Of a stretch of DNA of 64,000 bases, positions 55,101-61,611 are shown piece by piece. The notes below the pieces were generated by a model that saw only the letters and a program-made list of their open reading frames with translations, did no database searches and had not been told where the DNA came from. Where the stretch lies: NCBI RefSeq assembly GCF_022458865.1, contig NZ_JAJNMU010000013.1, positions 62,001 to 126,000 of the forward strand, read 5' to 3'. The position numbers were made by a program, and so were the translations under genes. The first letter of the stretch is position 1; the number at the start of each line of letters is the position of its first letter. The DNA is from Paenibacillus periandrae. Lineage in GTDB: Bacteria; Bacillota; Bacilli; Paenibacillales; NBRC-103111.

Positions 55101-55649
55101 TCCCGATGCCGCTTGCTCCAGGCTCTTCTCGGCTTGATCATGGGCCGCCTGATCGGCTAGTCCGAACTTCTGCTTGTTTCTCACGCCCTCCAGCTGGCTC
55201 TTGGCCGCATCCAGCTTTTTACGTGCCGCATTTTCTGCAAGCAACCCCTGCAGTGCGTTCCCATACAGCTTTTCCATCTCATATTGCACGGACAAAGTCT
55301 TGCTTCGCAGTGTCTCATTAGCTATCAGCTGCTGCTTGCGTGCTTCTGGAACTTTTAAACGAATTTGCAGGTCCTTGCTCAAATTTCGCGGCTTGGCAAA
55401 TAAACTGGAATCCTTGGCTTCCTCGCTTTGCACCGCATACTGTGCCTGTACCAGTTCTGCATTCTTTTTGGTTATGTCTGACCTGGCGTCCCGAATTTCC
55501 TGGCTGTTCTTAATGCCCAGTTGGATGGCCTCCTTTAAAGGCAGATCCTTGATCTGATCCCCAGGAGCAGCGAAAGCCGCTAACATGAACCCTTGATTCA
55601 ACAAAAGGAGCAGGACGAGGCAAGCTCCAACACGTTGCGCAGACACCAA
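52188..55649 (-). CDS. TolC-like coiled-coil protein with C-terminal stalk domain
   Basis: Exported protein of 1153 aa. The signal peptide ends in FMLAAFAAPG. Two long helical-hairpin blocks (about residues 30-430; NSQEIRDARSDITKKNAELV and SLKNVILSIRQSYLDAKGAE) resemble the TolC/outer-membrane-factor fold. A middle beta domain follows. Then come coiled coils around a Gly/Thr/Ala-rich linker (about 800-880), and a stalk domain at the C-terminus (VFLPVRPVSEAFGAMVMWD; RTYVPLRFVAELLGMQVDWD). The start is TTG at 55649, 6 nt after GGAGGGG. It is the first gene of the minus-strand run, divergent from the PAAR-like gene. A role as a cell-wall or envelope scaffold is inference. Confidence 0.82.
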   Translation of the reverse strand: MVSAQRVGACLVLLLLLNQGFMLAAFAAPGDQIKDLPLKEAIQLGIKNSQEIRDARSDITKKNAELVQAQYAVQSEEAKDSSLFAKPRNLSKDLQIRLKVPEARKQQLIANETLRSKTLSVQYEMEKLYGNALQGLLAENAARKKLDAAKSQLEGVRNKQKFGLADQAAHDQAEKSLEQAASGLKLAQLSYKSSLLALGDKVGMDLQAGVKLSYIQDYGDLNQAMLEKYSVNAQKTNLPLIQDREDRRLADMKVDVSRKLYASKFGEARMRVIESMYKAKDIDYDLFMAGYDATLAGIQQDWEGFIWLAIFPIPKVLLQGEYDGIRYFDDIRQSLPISMMDQNKAVLKEKDSLKNVILSIRQSYLDAKGAEEAYAQTLRERDKAAAAVAAAGQKFKLGFMKAEELQLVVDAKDQAELTVLNSWISYKQALGKLNVDTGGAVEPTYKEGILPYRDIDDGLAKINPTAPESKAQEGSWNLQPKIGTLISEFSIKVDKKLDVTDYALFTAGGKQIGKKEPIQKPLSELSLLFSEPEGLRIILYRDKEIVAESVPASYGAAGTFKLDPPGELAAKPAVIEAVAAPKKGEPPTDAGTTLMIGTFRIALDALTPELYTAAKGTMGESGQAILIKSELTGGVWVSADQMINLQALENPKGDAVVGPEKLASFKLTVEVSPNGQLAPLLTAAQMNIELETLKKEQEQLKVDKEKALAANKAVDTLELSIKLKESEAKSAFIQALLSGDQAAAIKQVALLNNPEALAKQLEADVEASGILQNGGNGGTGTGAGATGNGTDNNAGGAGGTGGTNIGGTTGTTGNSGSQAGSGATGGSAGGSSGATPGGTGNGAGAGTAAGAGAAAEQAALVKRQEELELKVKQAITSGDAQAAAAQLTTLMDTAGKLAILESGSAASIQALQDALIKLQDAQQAAQAQKDTGKVEQLQGSIHSLNLMLLTVQKEALFAKLDTINGLSAELLKDAQGNLSATAQLPIALTEQLAAESKQTIAEIGQMELAKYTPEQMQELTAATAEIEQSWGARARIFPTESVISPNLVVSFSAPPVIMNEKVFLPVRPVSEAFGAMVMWDAEQHSVTISLDNTTIVCSIDNPVGYVDGEAVALETMPVMIAGRTYVPLRFVAELLGMQVDWDDGTKTIRISAD

Positions 55650-55763
55650 TTCAAACCCCTCCGACGTTAAATAACATTACATTCATAGTACATCAACTCT
55701 GGCAATCTCGCATCTTATTTATCGACAAATCTTGCTGCAGTCCTTAGCAGGAAAAGGAATTTA

Positions 55764-55792
55764 TTGCTGCTTTCCGCTTTATTTAGTACTAT
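55764..55792 (+). promoter_or_regulatory. Putative sigma-A promoter of the PAAR/MORN operon
   Basis: TTGCTG (55764-55769) and TACTAT (55787-55792) are separated by 17 bp, about 60 bp before the ATG of the DUF4280 gene. Confidence 0.5.
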
Positions 55793-55850
55793 GAAACTAT
55801 AGATTCACAGCTCTTGTACGCACTAATATGAGGATAAGGTGGTAGATTCT

Positions 55851-56237
55851 ATGGGTATACTCGTCTGCGGAGGCGCAATGCTGCAATGCAGCTTTGGTGC
55901 TGCTCCAGGCACCTTGAACGTGCTCCCTGCCAATCTGGTGATGACCTCCATGCCCATTGCCAATATTATGGATAACAAACCGATGCTGAACATCATGCCC
56001 TTTGGTATGTGCAACTCTCCGGCTAACCCCACAGTGGCCGCTGCAACTGCAGCCGCTTTTGGCGTATTAACCCCTATGCCCTGCGTTCCTGTTACAGCGG
56101 CGCCTTGGGCGCCTGGTGCTCCAACCGTGCTGGTAGCCAACATGCCCGCCCTCAACAACAGCTCCAAATGCATGTGCAATTGGGGTGGCGTCATTCAAGT
56201 AGTCAATCCCGGACAAGCAACCATTCAAGTGCCATAA
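55851..56237 (+). CDS. DUF4280 PAAR-like spike-tip protein
   Basis: PAAR-like protein of 128 aa that would cap the spike of a contractile injection system and help deliver cargo. Conserved DUF4280 features are present: LVCGGAMLQCSFGAAPGTL, FGMCNSPANP, PMPCVPVTAAPW and SKCMCNWGGVI. Its six or so cysteines are at the family positions. ATG 55851 has AAGGTGG upstream; the frame opens at GTG 55839. It is 78 bp upstream of the MORN-repeat gene in what is probably an operon. Confidence 0.9.
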   Translation: MGILVCGGAMLQCSFGAAPGTLNVLPANLVMTSMPIANIMDNKPMLNIMPFGMCNSPANPTVAAATAAAFGVLTPMPCVPVTAAPWAPGAPTVLVANMPALNNSSKCMCNWGGVIQVVNPGQATIQVP

Positions 56238-56315
56238 GCAAGTTTCAGCTAAGAATAGCTACGATTTACAGCCTTCATGTTGGCATGCGGGCGATCCTGC
56301 AATAGGAGTGAGAAC

Positions 56316-58091
56316 GTGAATGCATTCGTAAAAACTATGGATACGATCTTCAGGCCGGTTGTATCCCCTATATTCACCAAGATGTTAAAACCGATTTTTA
56401 AATTGAGAGCACTCACCATGGCTCTTATCAAAAAATTCCAGGCCTACCTGAAAGCCATACTGGGAACCAAGGAATCCTCTCTCAGCAATTATGTGCCAAT
56501 CGGGTACTATTATGTGTCCAAGCGTCTGCTGCTGATCTGTTTTCTCATCATTTTGCTGCTTTCCTACTTTATATTTATTCGTCCCCCTGTTTTTGTAAAT
56601 AAGTGGTTTAATCGACCGACCGTCCTGCAGGAAAATACACCTAAAACCTCTGCTTTCTCGGGAAAAGCCAAGGTTGTCGATGAACAGCAGGGTGCCCGAT
56701 ACGAAGGCGAGCTTGTTGATGGGCTGTATGCGGGAACAGGCAAGCTCTACGGCAAACAAGGAGTGCTGCTCTACGAGGGAGCCTTTGACAAGGGACAGAA
56801 GAGCGGCGCAGGCACCTTGAACGATGAGCAGGGTAGACTGCTTTACAAAGGACTATTTGTCGCTGATGCTTACAATGGACTCGGTACTCTCTACACCCCG
56901 GACCAAAAGGTACGCTACATCGGTGAATTCCAAAATGGTCAATTCGGCGGTTCAGGCAAGCTGTTCTATCCAAACGGCGGCATCCAATATGATGGCGCGT
57001 TCCACGCAGGGAAATACAGTGGTGCAGGCAAGCTGTTCGATGCAACCGGGATTTTGCTGTACGAGGGAGATTTTGCTGGAAATGAGTTCAACGGAGTAGG
57101 TAAGCTATTCAACAGCAAAGGCATTATGCTCTATGAAGGAGCCTTCAAAAACGGCAAGTTTTCGGGAGAAGGCAGTGAATTTCATGAAAACGGGATGCTC
57201 AAATACAAAGGCGCCTTTACGGCAGGCTCGTATAACGGAGAAGGAATTGCTTCGAGCGACAAAGGCCTCGTTACCTATAAAGGCGGCTTCATCAACAATG
57301 TATATCATGGTGTTGGCGAATTGATGGATGAGGCAGGAAGAACCCTGTACAAGGGTGATTTCAAAAGCGGGAGGTACGATGGAATTGGAACCTTATTCGA
57401 TGCGGACGGTTCTCCTGTACTGAAATCATTCTTCGTAAGCGGTAACGTGAATTTACAGAGCTACATCGGTCTGTCGAGCAAAAAGCTTGAGGATATGCTC
57501 GGCAAGCCAGCTGAAGTCACCCTGCTTGGCATGCCCGATCCTCTGGCCGCTTTAAACGATGCAGCAGGGGCCGCTGGTGGTGCTGGAGGTACTACAGGGG
57601 CAGGCGGAACAGCAGTGACTGGCGGAGCCAACCCAAGCGCAACTGGAGCGGCTGGTAACACTACAAGAACAACCTTGCCTGGTACAGGTATAGATAGCGC
57701 TGCGGGTGTAAACGGAATTACTGGCGGCAATGCCACTAACGGAGGAGCAGCAGCGAGCGATATTATCGAGCTGAAGCTGGGCTATCCGAATTATCAGATG
57801 ACCTTTATTGTCAGCGCTTCTCCAGCCAACCCCAAGGAGGCTACCGTCACCTCGTTCACCTTATGGGGAAGCAAGCCTCTGGCTCTTATCGTTCCTGCTG
57901 TAGAAACCTTCACCGACCCCAAGCAGCCGAATGCGCTGGGTTATCGAATCCTGGAGCTCAAGCGGGCTGACCAACCGGGAAGCTATACCAATAGCTATTA
58001 TAAGGATGATTACCTGCTTACTTTCACTCACCGCGTAGCTGGCAATACCGCTACCCAGCTTGAAATTATACCGACAAAGCCGGCAAATTAA
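56316..58091 (+). CDS. Membrane-anchored MORN-repeat protein
   Basis: Protein of 591 aa. The start is GTG at 56316, 7 nt after AGGAG; the frame's earlier ATG (56277) has no site. The N-terminal 60 residues are basic and followed by a single membrane helix (LLLICFLIILLLSYFIFI, about residues 70-90). Ten MORN repeats of 23-24 residues follow (YEGEL..GTGKLY, YEGAF..GAGTL, and so on). Then come a linker rich in Gly, Ala and Thr and a C-terminal domain (LGYPNYQMTFIVS). MORN repeats often bind lipid or proteins. Its operon partner is the PAAR-like protein, so an injection-system accessory or cargo role is possible (inference). Confidence 0.85.
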   Translation: MNAFVKTMDTIFRPVVSPIFTKMLKPIFKLRALTMALIKKFQAYLKAILGTKESSLSNYVPIGYYYVSKRLLLICFLIILLLSYFIFIRPPVFVNKWFNRPTVLQENTPKTSAFSGKAKVVDEQQGARYEGELVDGLYAGTGKLYGKQGVLLYEGAFDKGQKSGAGTLNDEQGRLLYKGLFVADAYNGLGTLYTPDQKVRYIGEFQNGQFGGSGKLFYPNGGIQYDGAFHAGKYSGAGKLFDATGILLYEGDFAGNEFNGVGKLFNSKGIMLYEGAFKNGKFSGEGSEFHENGMLKYKGAFTAGSYNGEGIASSDKGLVTYKGGFINNVYHGVGELMDEAGRTLYKGDFKSGRYDGIGTLFDADGSPVLKSFFVSGNVNLQSYIGLSSKKLEDMLGKPAEVTLLGMPDPLAALNDAAGAAGGAGGTTGAGGTAVTGGANPSATGAAGNTTRTTLPGTGIDSAAGVNGITGGNATNGGAAASDIIELKLGYPNYQMTFIVSASPANPKEATVTSFTLWGSKPLALIVPAVETFTDPKQPNALGYRILELKRADQPGSYTNSYYKDDYLLTFTHRVAGNTATQLEIIPTKPAN

Positions 58092-58110
58092 CTCGTATCC
58101 CACAGCTAGA

Positions 58111-58155
58111 GGATGTCCCCTAAGGTCAAAAGGCCTTACGTGACATCCCTTTTTT
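58111..58155 (+). terminator. Terminator after the MORN gene
   Basis: The stem GGATGTC / GACATCC has internal AAGG/CCTT pairing and is followed by TTTTTTT. It lies 20 bp past the MORN-gene stop codon. Confidence 0.8.
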
Positions 58156-58183
58156 TCTTATATCTCTAAGAAGGAGCTCTCCA

Positions 58184-59095
58184 ATGAACACATTTATGAT
58201 CGGCCAATATAGTAGCTTTGATTTCACGAAATTTCATCGCGACTTTCGCAATAATTTTTACGGCATTGAGGCTTGCCTGTTTGAGCAGGAGCAGGATACG
58301 TTAAATCTGATTCACGAGTCCAGACGAGGGGGCTTCCAGGTGGGTATTCATTTCCCGCTGCGTGCCGGTGCGTATCAGTTAAGGGATGCTTTATTTTTAT
58401 CGCAGGATGATGCGACCCGTCAACAAGCCTTTGCATCTGTCGAAGAGGAATTGGAGTATGCGACTGCAGTCCAACCAGACTATATCTTGTTTCATTATCC
58501 CAAGCCTGTAATTTTGGACGATCGTGTAGATTGGGCGCTTTGGCATTTTGAGGATAGACGGGAATATGTGTATGAGAGTGGGTTTTCATTCGAAGAATTT
58601 CAGGAAAAGAGCGAATTTTTATTTGAATGGCTGGCTGCAAAAGGTAATGCTTATACGTTCATTCCTGTACTGGAATTGGACGCTTTGAATCCCTATATTT
58701 ACGAAACGGATTTTCTGGAATCCTTATTGCAGCGTTACCCCACCATTCGATTATGTCTGGATACGAGCAGACTGTACCTGCAGGAGTGCATCGATCCAAA
58801 CTTCAACTCAAGAGCCATTATTCGCAGGTATGCCCCATACGCACATCTTCTGCATCTATCCAATATCAAAGTAACGGATCGTATCGAGCAAAAAAAGTTC
58901 CCGGTATTGCCCGATTTAAGCCCGGATGACGGCTGGGCACCGATCGAGGACTATTTACTTATCATCAAAGAAAAGAACCCCAGTATCAAAATCATGTTTG
59001 AGCATCGCTCCCAACTCATTAGTGATGAACAATTGGAAGCCTGCTATCAATGGGTAGCTCAGATTTTAACAACGGAATCGTCATTAAGGGATTAA
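58184..59095 (+). CDS. TIM-barrel sugar phosphate isomerase/epimerase-like protein
   Basis: Protein of 303 aa in the AP-endonuclease-2/xylose-isomerase-like barrel family. Barrel-type motifs are QVGIHFPLRAG, DYILFHYPKPV, IPVLELDALNPYIYETDFLE, IRLCLDTSRLYLQECI and KIMFEHRSQLIS. Candidate metal ligands are the Glu, Asp and His residues in these. The ATG has AAGGAGC 9 nt upstream. Substrate is unknown. Its strand and style differ from the surrounding tail genes. Confidence 0.8.
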   Translation: MNTFMIGQYSSFDFTKFHRDFRNNFYGIEACLFEQEQDTLNLIHESRRGGFQVGIHFPLRAGAYQLRDALFLSQDDATRQQAFASVEEELEYATAVQPDYILFHYPKPVILDDRVDWALWHFEDRREYVYESGFSFEEFQEKSEFLFEWLAAKGNAYTFIPVLELDALNPYIYETDFLESLLQRYPTIRLCLDTSRLYLQECIDPNFNSRAIIRRYAPYAHLLHLSNIKVTDRIEQKKFPVLPDLSPDDGWAPIEDYLLIIKEKNPSIKIMFEHRSQLISDEQLEACYQWVAQILTTESSLRD

Positions 59096-59178
59096 AAGGA
59101 ATTCTAATCATTCGCAGGGAATGAGTAATGAGGAAATCTATAGACCCACCATTACATTTTTGCGAGGAGTGCTGCAAA

Positions 59179-59601
59179 TTGGAAGTAACCTTCAACACGT
59201 ATACAATCAGCGATGACAAAACAAGGCTGGATATCGACATTATAGGTGGATTTTTATCCAGAAGCTACTGGGCCAACGAGCGGCCGATCGAGAAAACGCA
59301 GAAAGCCATCGAACATTCGCTGTGCTATGGCGTCTATGATCAGAATCGGCAGATTGGCTTTGCAAGAGTTATTACAGATGGAGCTACGATGTATTATTTG
59401 TGTGATGTGTTCATTGATGAACAGTATCGCGGTCAAGGAATCGGTAAAAAATTGGTTGAGACAATTATTAACTCCGAAGCCTTGCAAGGAATCAATGGGC
59501 TCCTCGGAACCAAAGACGCCCACTCGCTGTATGAATCGTATGGGTTTAATCGTGTTGCTGACCGATTTATGAGACGTGCAGCGGTTACGAAGCAAATATA
59601 A
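59179..59601 (+). CDS. GNAT family N-acetyltransferase
   Basis: Acetyltransferase of about 140 aa. The core GNAT loop is VFIDEQYRGQGIGKKLVETI, and the end is YESYGFNRVADRFM. The most likely start is TTG at 59179, 9 nt after GAGGAG, which gives LEVTFNTYTISDDK as in relatives. An ATG at 59128 with AGGGA upstream would add a Cys-rich 17-residue extension. It follows the TIM-barrel gene and precedes the second inverted-repeat element. Substrate is unknown. Confidence 0.82.
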   Translation: MEVTFNTYTISDDKTRLDIDIIGGFLSRSYWANERPIEKTQKAIEHSLCYGVYDQNRQIGFARVITDGATMYYLCDVFIDEQYRGQGIGKKLVETIINSEALQGINGLLGTKDAHSLYESYGFNRVADRFMRRAAVTKQI

Positions 59602-59605
59602 AAAA

Positions 59606-59631
59606 TCGGCTTTCCCCTTACGGAAGGCCGA
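59606..59631 (+). terminator. Terminator after the acetyltransferase gene
   Basis: The stem TCGGCTTTCC / GGAAGGCCGA (one G-T wobble) has a 6-nt loop and is followed by a short T-run, 4 bp past the stop codon. Confidence 0.65.
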
Positions 59632-59657
59632 CCTTTACCTACATAACTTGTCATCTG

Positions 59658-59864
59658 CTAGAAGTCCGGTGAATAAGTCTCGCTGCGCGGCCAAATATCC
59701 TTCCGGGGTAGTGCTTACGAAGCCAGTTTGCTTTAGCAAACTCTCAGCTGTTGAAATCGTGAAATTGGATGAGATTAAGCGGTTTATTCACGATTTCAAA
59801 GGCGAACGCTTACGCTTCTCCAGGATCATTTGGCCGCTGCGCTCGTTCTTCACCGGACTTCTAG
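59658..59864. repeat. MITE-like inverted-repeat element, copy 2 (207 bp)
   Basis: Same terminal inverted repeats and internal 13-bp stem as copy 1 at 13911-14079, with very few base changes in the shared parts. It differs in a 38-bp longer interior that contains a unit of the double-hairpin repeat (59712-59742: TGCTTACGAAG plus AGTTTGC-TTTA-GCAAACT). It lies between the acetyltransferase and the tail-partner gene, ending 27 bp from the latter's stop. Confidence 0.9.
59712..59742. repeat. Double-hairpin repeat nested in element copy 2
   Basis: Reverse complement of the unit seen at 43159 and 45131-45247. It contains the perfect hairpin AGTTTGC-TTTA-GCAAACT and the adjacent TGCTTACGAAG. Absent from copy 1, where six or seven unrelated bases occupy the site. 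Confidence 0.75.
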
Positions 59865-59890
59865 CGGTAGCACTTTATAGATTCAATTTC

Positions 59891-61558
59891 TTAAGATTGC
59901 TCTTCCCGTCCACTCGCCGCTTCCAACGAAGAAATATCGACGGTATCGTCGCTGCCCGCTCCGCTTTCAATCGCCTTTTTGAAGGCCCACCAACGGATAT
60001 TGATTTGTGTCGCCTCCGTAGGCTGCTGAAGCCTCACACCGATGCGGAACGTACCCTTTTGCGGATACAACACGGTTCCGATCTTGACGTCTGGACCACT
60101 CGGCTCATGCTCGCTGCCTTTGAATACATCCGTAGAGCCAGAGTACAAGCGTTCACTGCTGCTCAGAATGTCGGAAATATAGTCTTCATTGATTTCCTCA
60201 ATCCCTGTGTAAATGAACAAACTGCCTCGGCCAAGACCATGCTCGATCTCGGCGGATACATAGCTTTTGCCCCCACGGCCAAAAGGGGAAGCCGCGAATT
60301 TATTCAAGGAAGCTATCGGGATTTCAACAACACCTGTCCTTACCTGATCACCGGATTGTACTTCAGGGAGTCCCAGATCAAAGTTAAGCTCACCTTTGTC
60401 CTTATTGAAGGTAACGTTAAGCTCAGGCTCTTGGTCACCCGCTATTTTCCTGAGACTCGATTTGGCCGTAATCGAACCGCTGAACGGCGTTGCCGGGGCA
60501 GGGCTTTCCTTGCCTTTCAGCTTGTGCAGGGCAGAAGCATTGTACACATATTCGTTGAATGGAACCTGATCGACTTTTTCAATCATATAGGTCGGACCCA
60601 TTTGAAGCAGACTGATTCGGGCCAGATAAATGCAAGGATCGGAAGGTGAGTCCAGAGAATCCTCCAATGAGCGGTTCACAAAATCATCGATCCACTGCTT
60701 GTCAACAGCCCCATCCATAATCATCACTTCATTTGCTCTCGATGAGGACAAGCTGACCTGCTTATCACCGATTCGCAGAAGTGCATGGTCCTGTCTAATC
60801 CCGACAGTCGCCTTGCCGCGCGATGAGTTATCTGCACGCAGCTTAACCGTTACCTCATATTCGGTTTCCTGCCGTTCCTGAGGCTCGTTGAACACGACTC
60901 TAGCGTCATGCTCAGCCTGCAGCTGATGTCCAATCAATTCGAAATCAAAGGATATTTTGGCCGCCTGCAGCGTCTTTTCGATAACAAAGGTCACATCAAA
61001 CAGCTGCCCCGGATTCACATAACGTGGTGTTCGCTGCAGTATACGAATATGTCCATCCTGATACAGCACACTGGTCTGCTCCATGATGCTCTCGATAGGG
61101 AATACAGAAGGGTCGGGGGCTTCCTCGCGTATAAACAGCTTATAGCTTTCCAGCATGCGATTATATTCGCTGATTTCATCGGAACGAACAGCCGCGTTCG
61201 CTACGGAATGAACGGGTTCCTTACCCTTTTCATCGTAGGCCAGACACAGATACACATTTTTGGCGTACTCATTGTTCGAAAATCCCTGCATCATCGACAG
61301 CTTGAGTGTCACTGGAGAAGGAATAATAATTTCCCGGCCCAGCGCATCAATAGCGGCTCCCATTTCCACAGAAACCGATTTATCATCCACGGCGATAACC
61401 TGCAAGCCTGTAATCACGCCTGTACCGTGCAGCAGTCGATTCATCAAACGCCGCTTGTCATTAAAATATTTCTGCTCCGATTCAAAGTCACGAACGGTTA
61501 ACAGCTTCCCATAAAAATAGCGATTGCGCTCAAATGGATAATACCGTGTCTTTTTCAT
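59891..61558 (-). CDS. Conserved tail-module protein of unknown function (baseplate-associated)
   Basis: Protein of 555 aa. The ATG at 61558 has GAGGGG 8 nt upstream; the frame opens earlier at 61600 without a site. The N-terminal block YYPFERNRYFYGKLLTVRDF followed by FNDKRRLMNRLLHGTGVITG is, from memory, characteristic of proteins encoded beside tail proteins in Gram-positive contractile-injection loci. The rest is beta-rich and ends acidic. It is downstream of, and 53 bp from, the tail gene. The role is inferred from position and N-terminal similarity: perhaps baseplate assembly. Confidence 0.7.
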   Translation of the reverse strand: MKKTRYYPFERNRYFYGKLLTVRDFESEQKYFNDKRRLMNRLLHGTGVITGLQVIAVDDKSVSVEMGAAIDALGREIIIPSPVTLKLSMMQGFSNNEYAKNVYLCLAYDEKGKEPVHSVANAAVRSDEISEYNRMLESYKLFIREEAPDPSVFPIESIMEQTSVLYQDGHIRILQRTPRYVNPGQLFDVTFVIEKTLQAAKISFDFELIGHQLQAEHDARVVFNEPQERQETEYEVTVKLRADNSSRGKATVGIRQDHALLRIGDKQVSLSSSRANEVMIMDGAVDKQWIDDFVNRSLEDSLDSPSDPCIYLARISLLQMGPTYMIEKVDQVPFNEYVYNASALHKLKGKESPAPATPFSGSITAKSSLRKIAGDQEPELNVTFNKDKGELNFDLGLPEVQSGDQVRTGVVEIPIASLNKFAASPFGRGGKSYVSAEIEHGLGRGSLFIYTGIEEINEDYISDILSSSERLYSGSTDVFKGSEHEPSGPDVKIGTVLYPQKGTFRIGVRLQQPTEATQINIRWWAFKKAIESGAGSDDTVDISSLEAASGREEQS

Positions 61559-61611
61559 CCCACAATCCCCTCGCCTTCCCCTATTTTGATTCATATTCAC
61601 AGATGGTTTAA

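Noticed and set aside
59576-60649. 357-codon plus-strand frame spanning the second inverted-repeat element
   Set aside because: It runs through the acetyltransferase end, the repeat element and the antisense of the tail-partner gene; no site and no recognisable protein.
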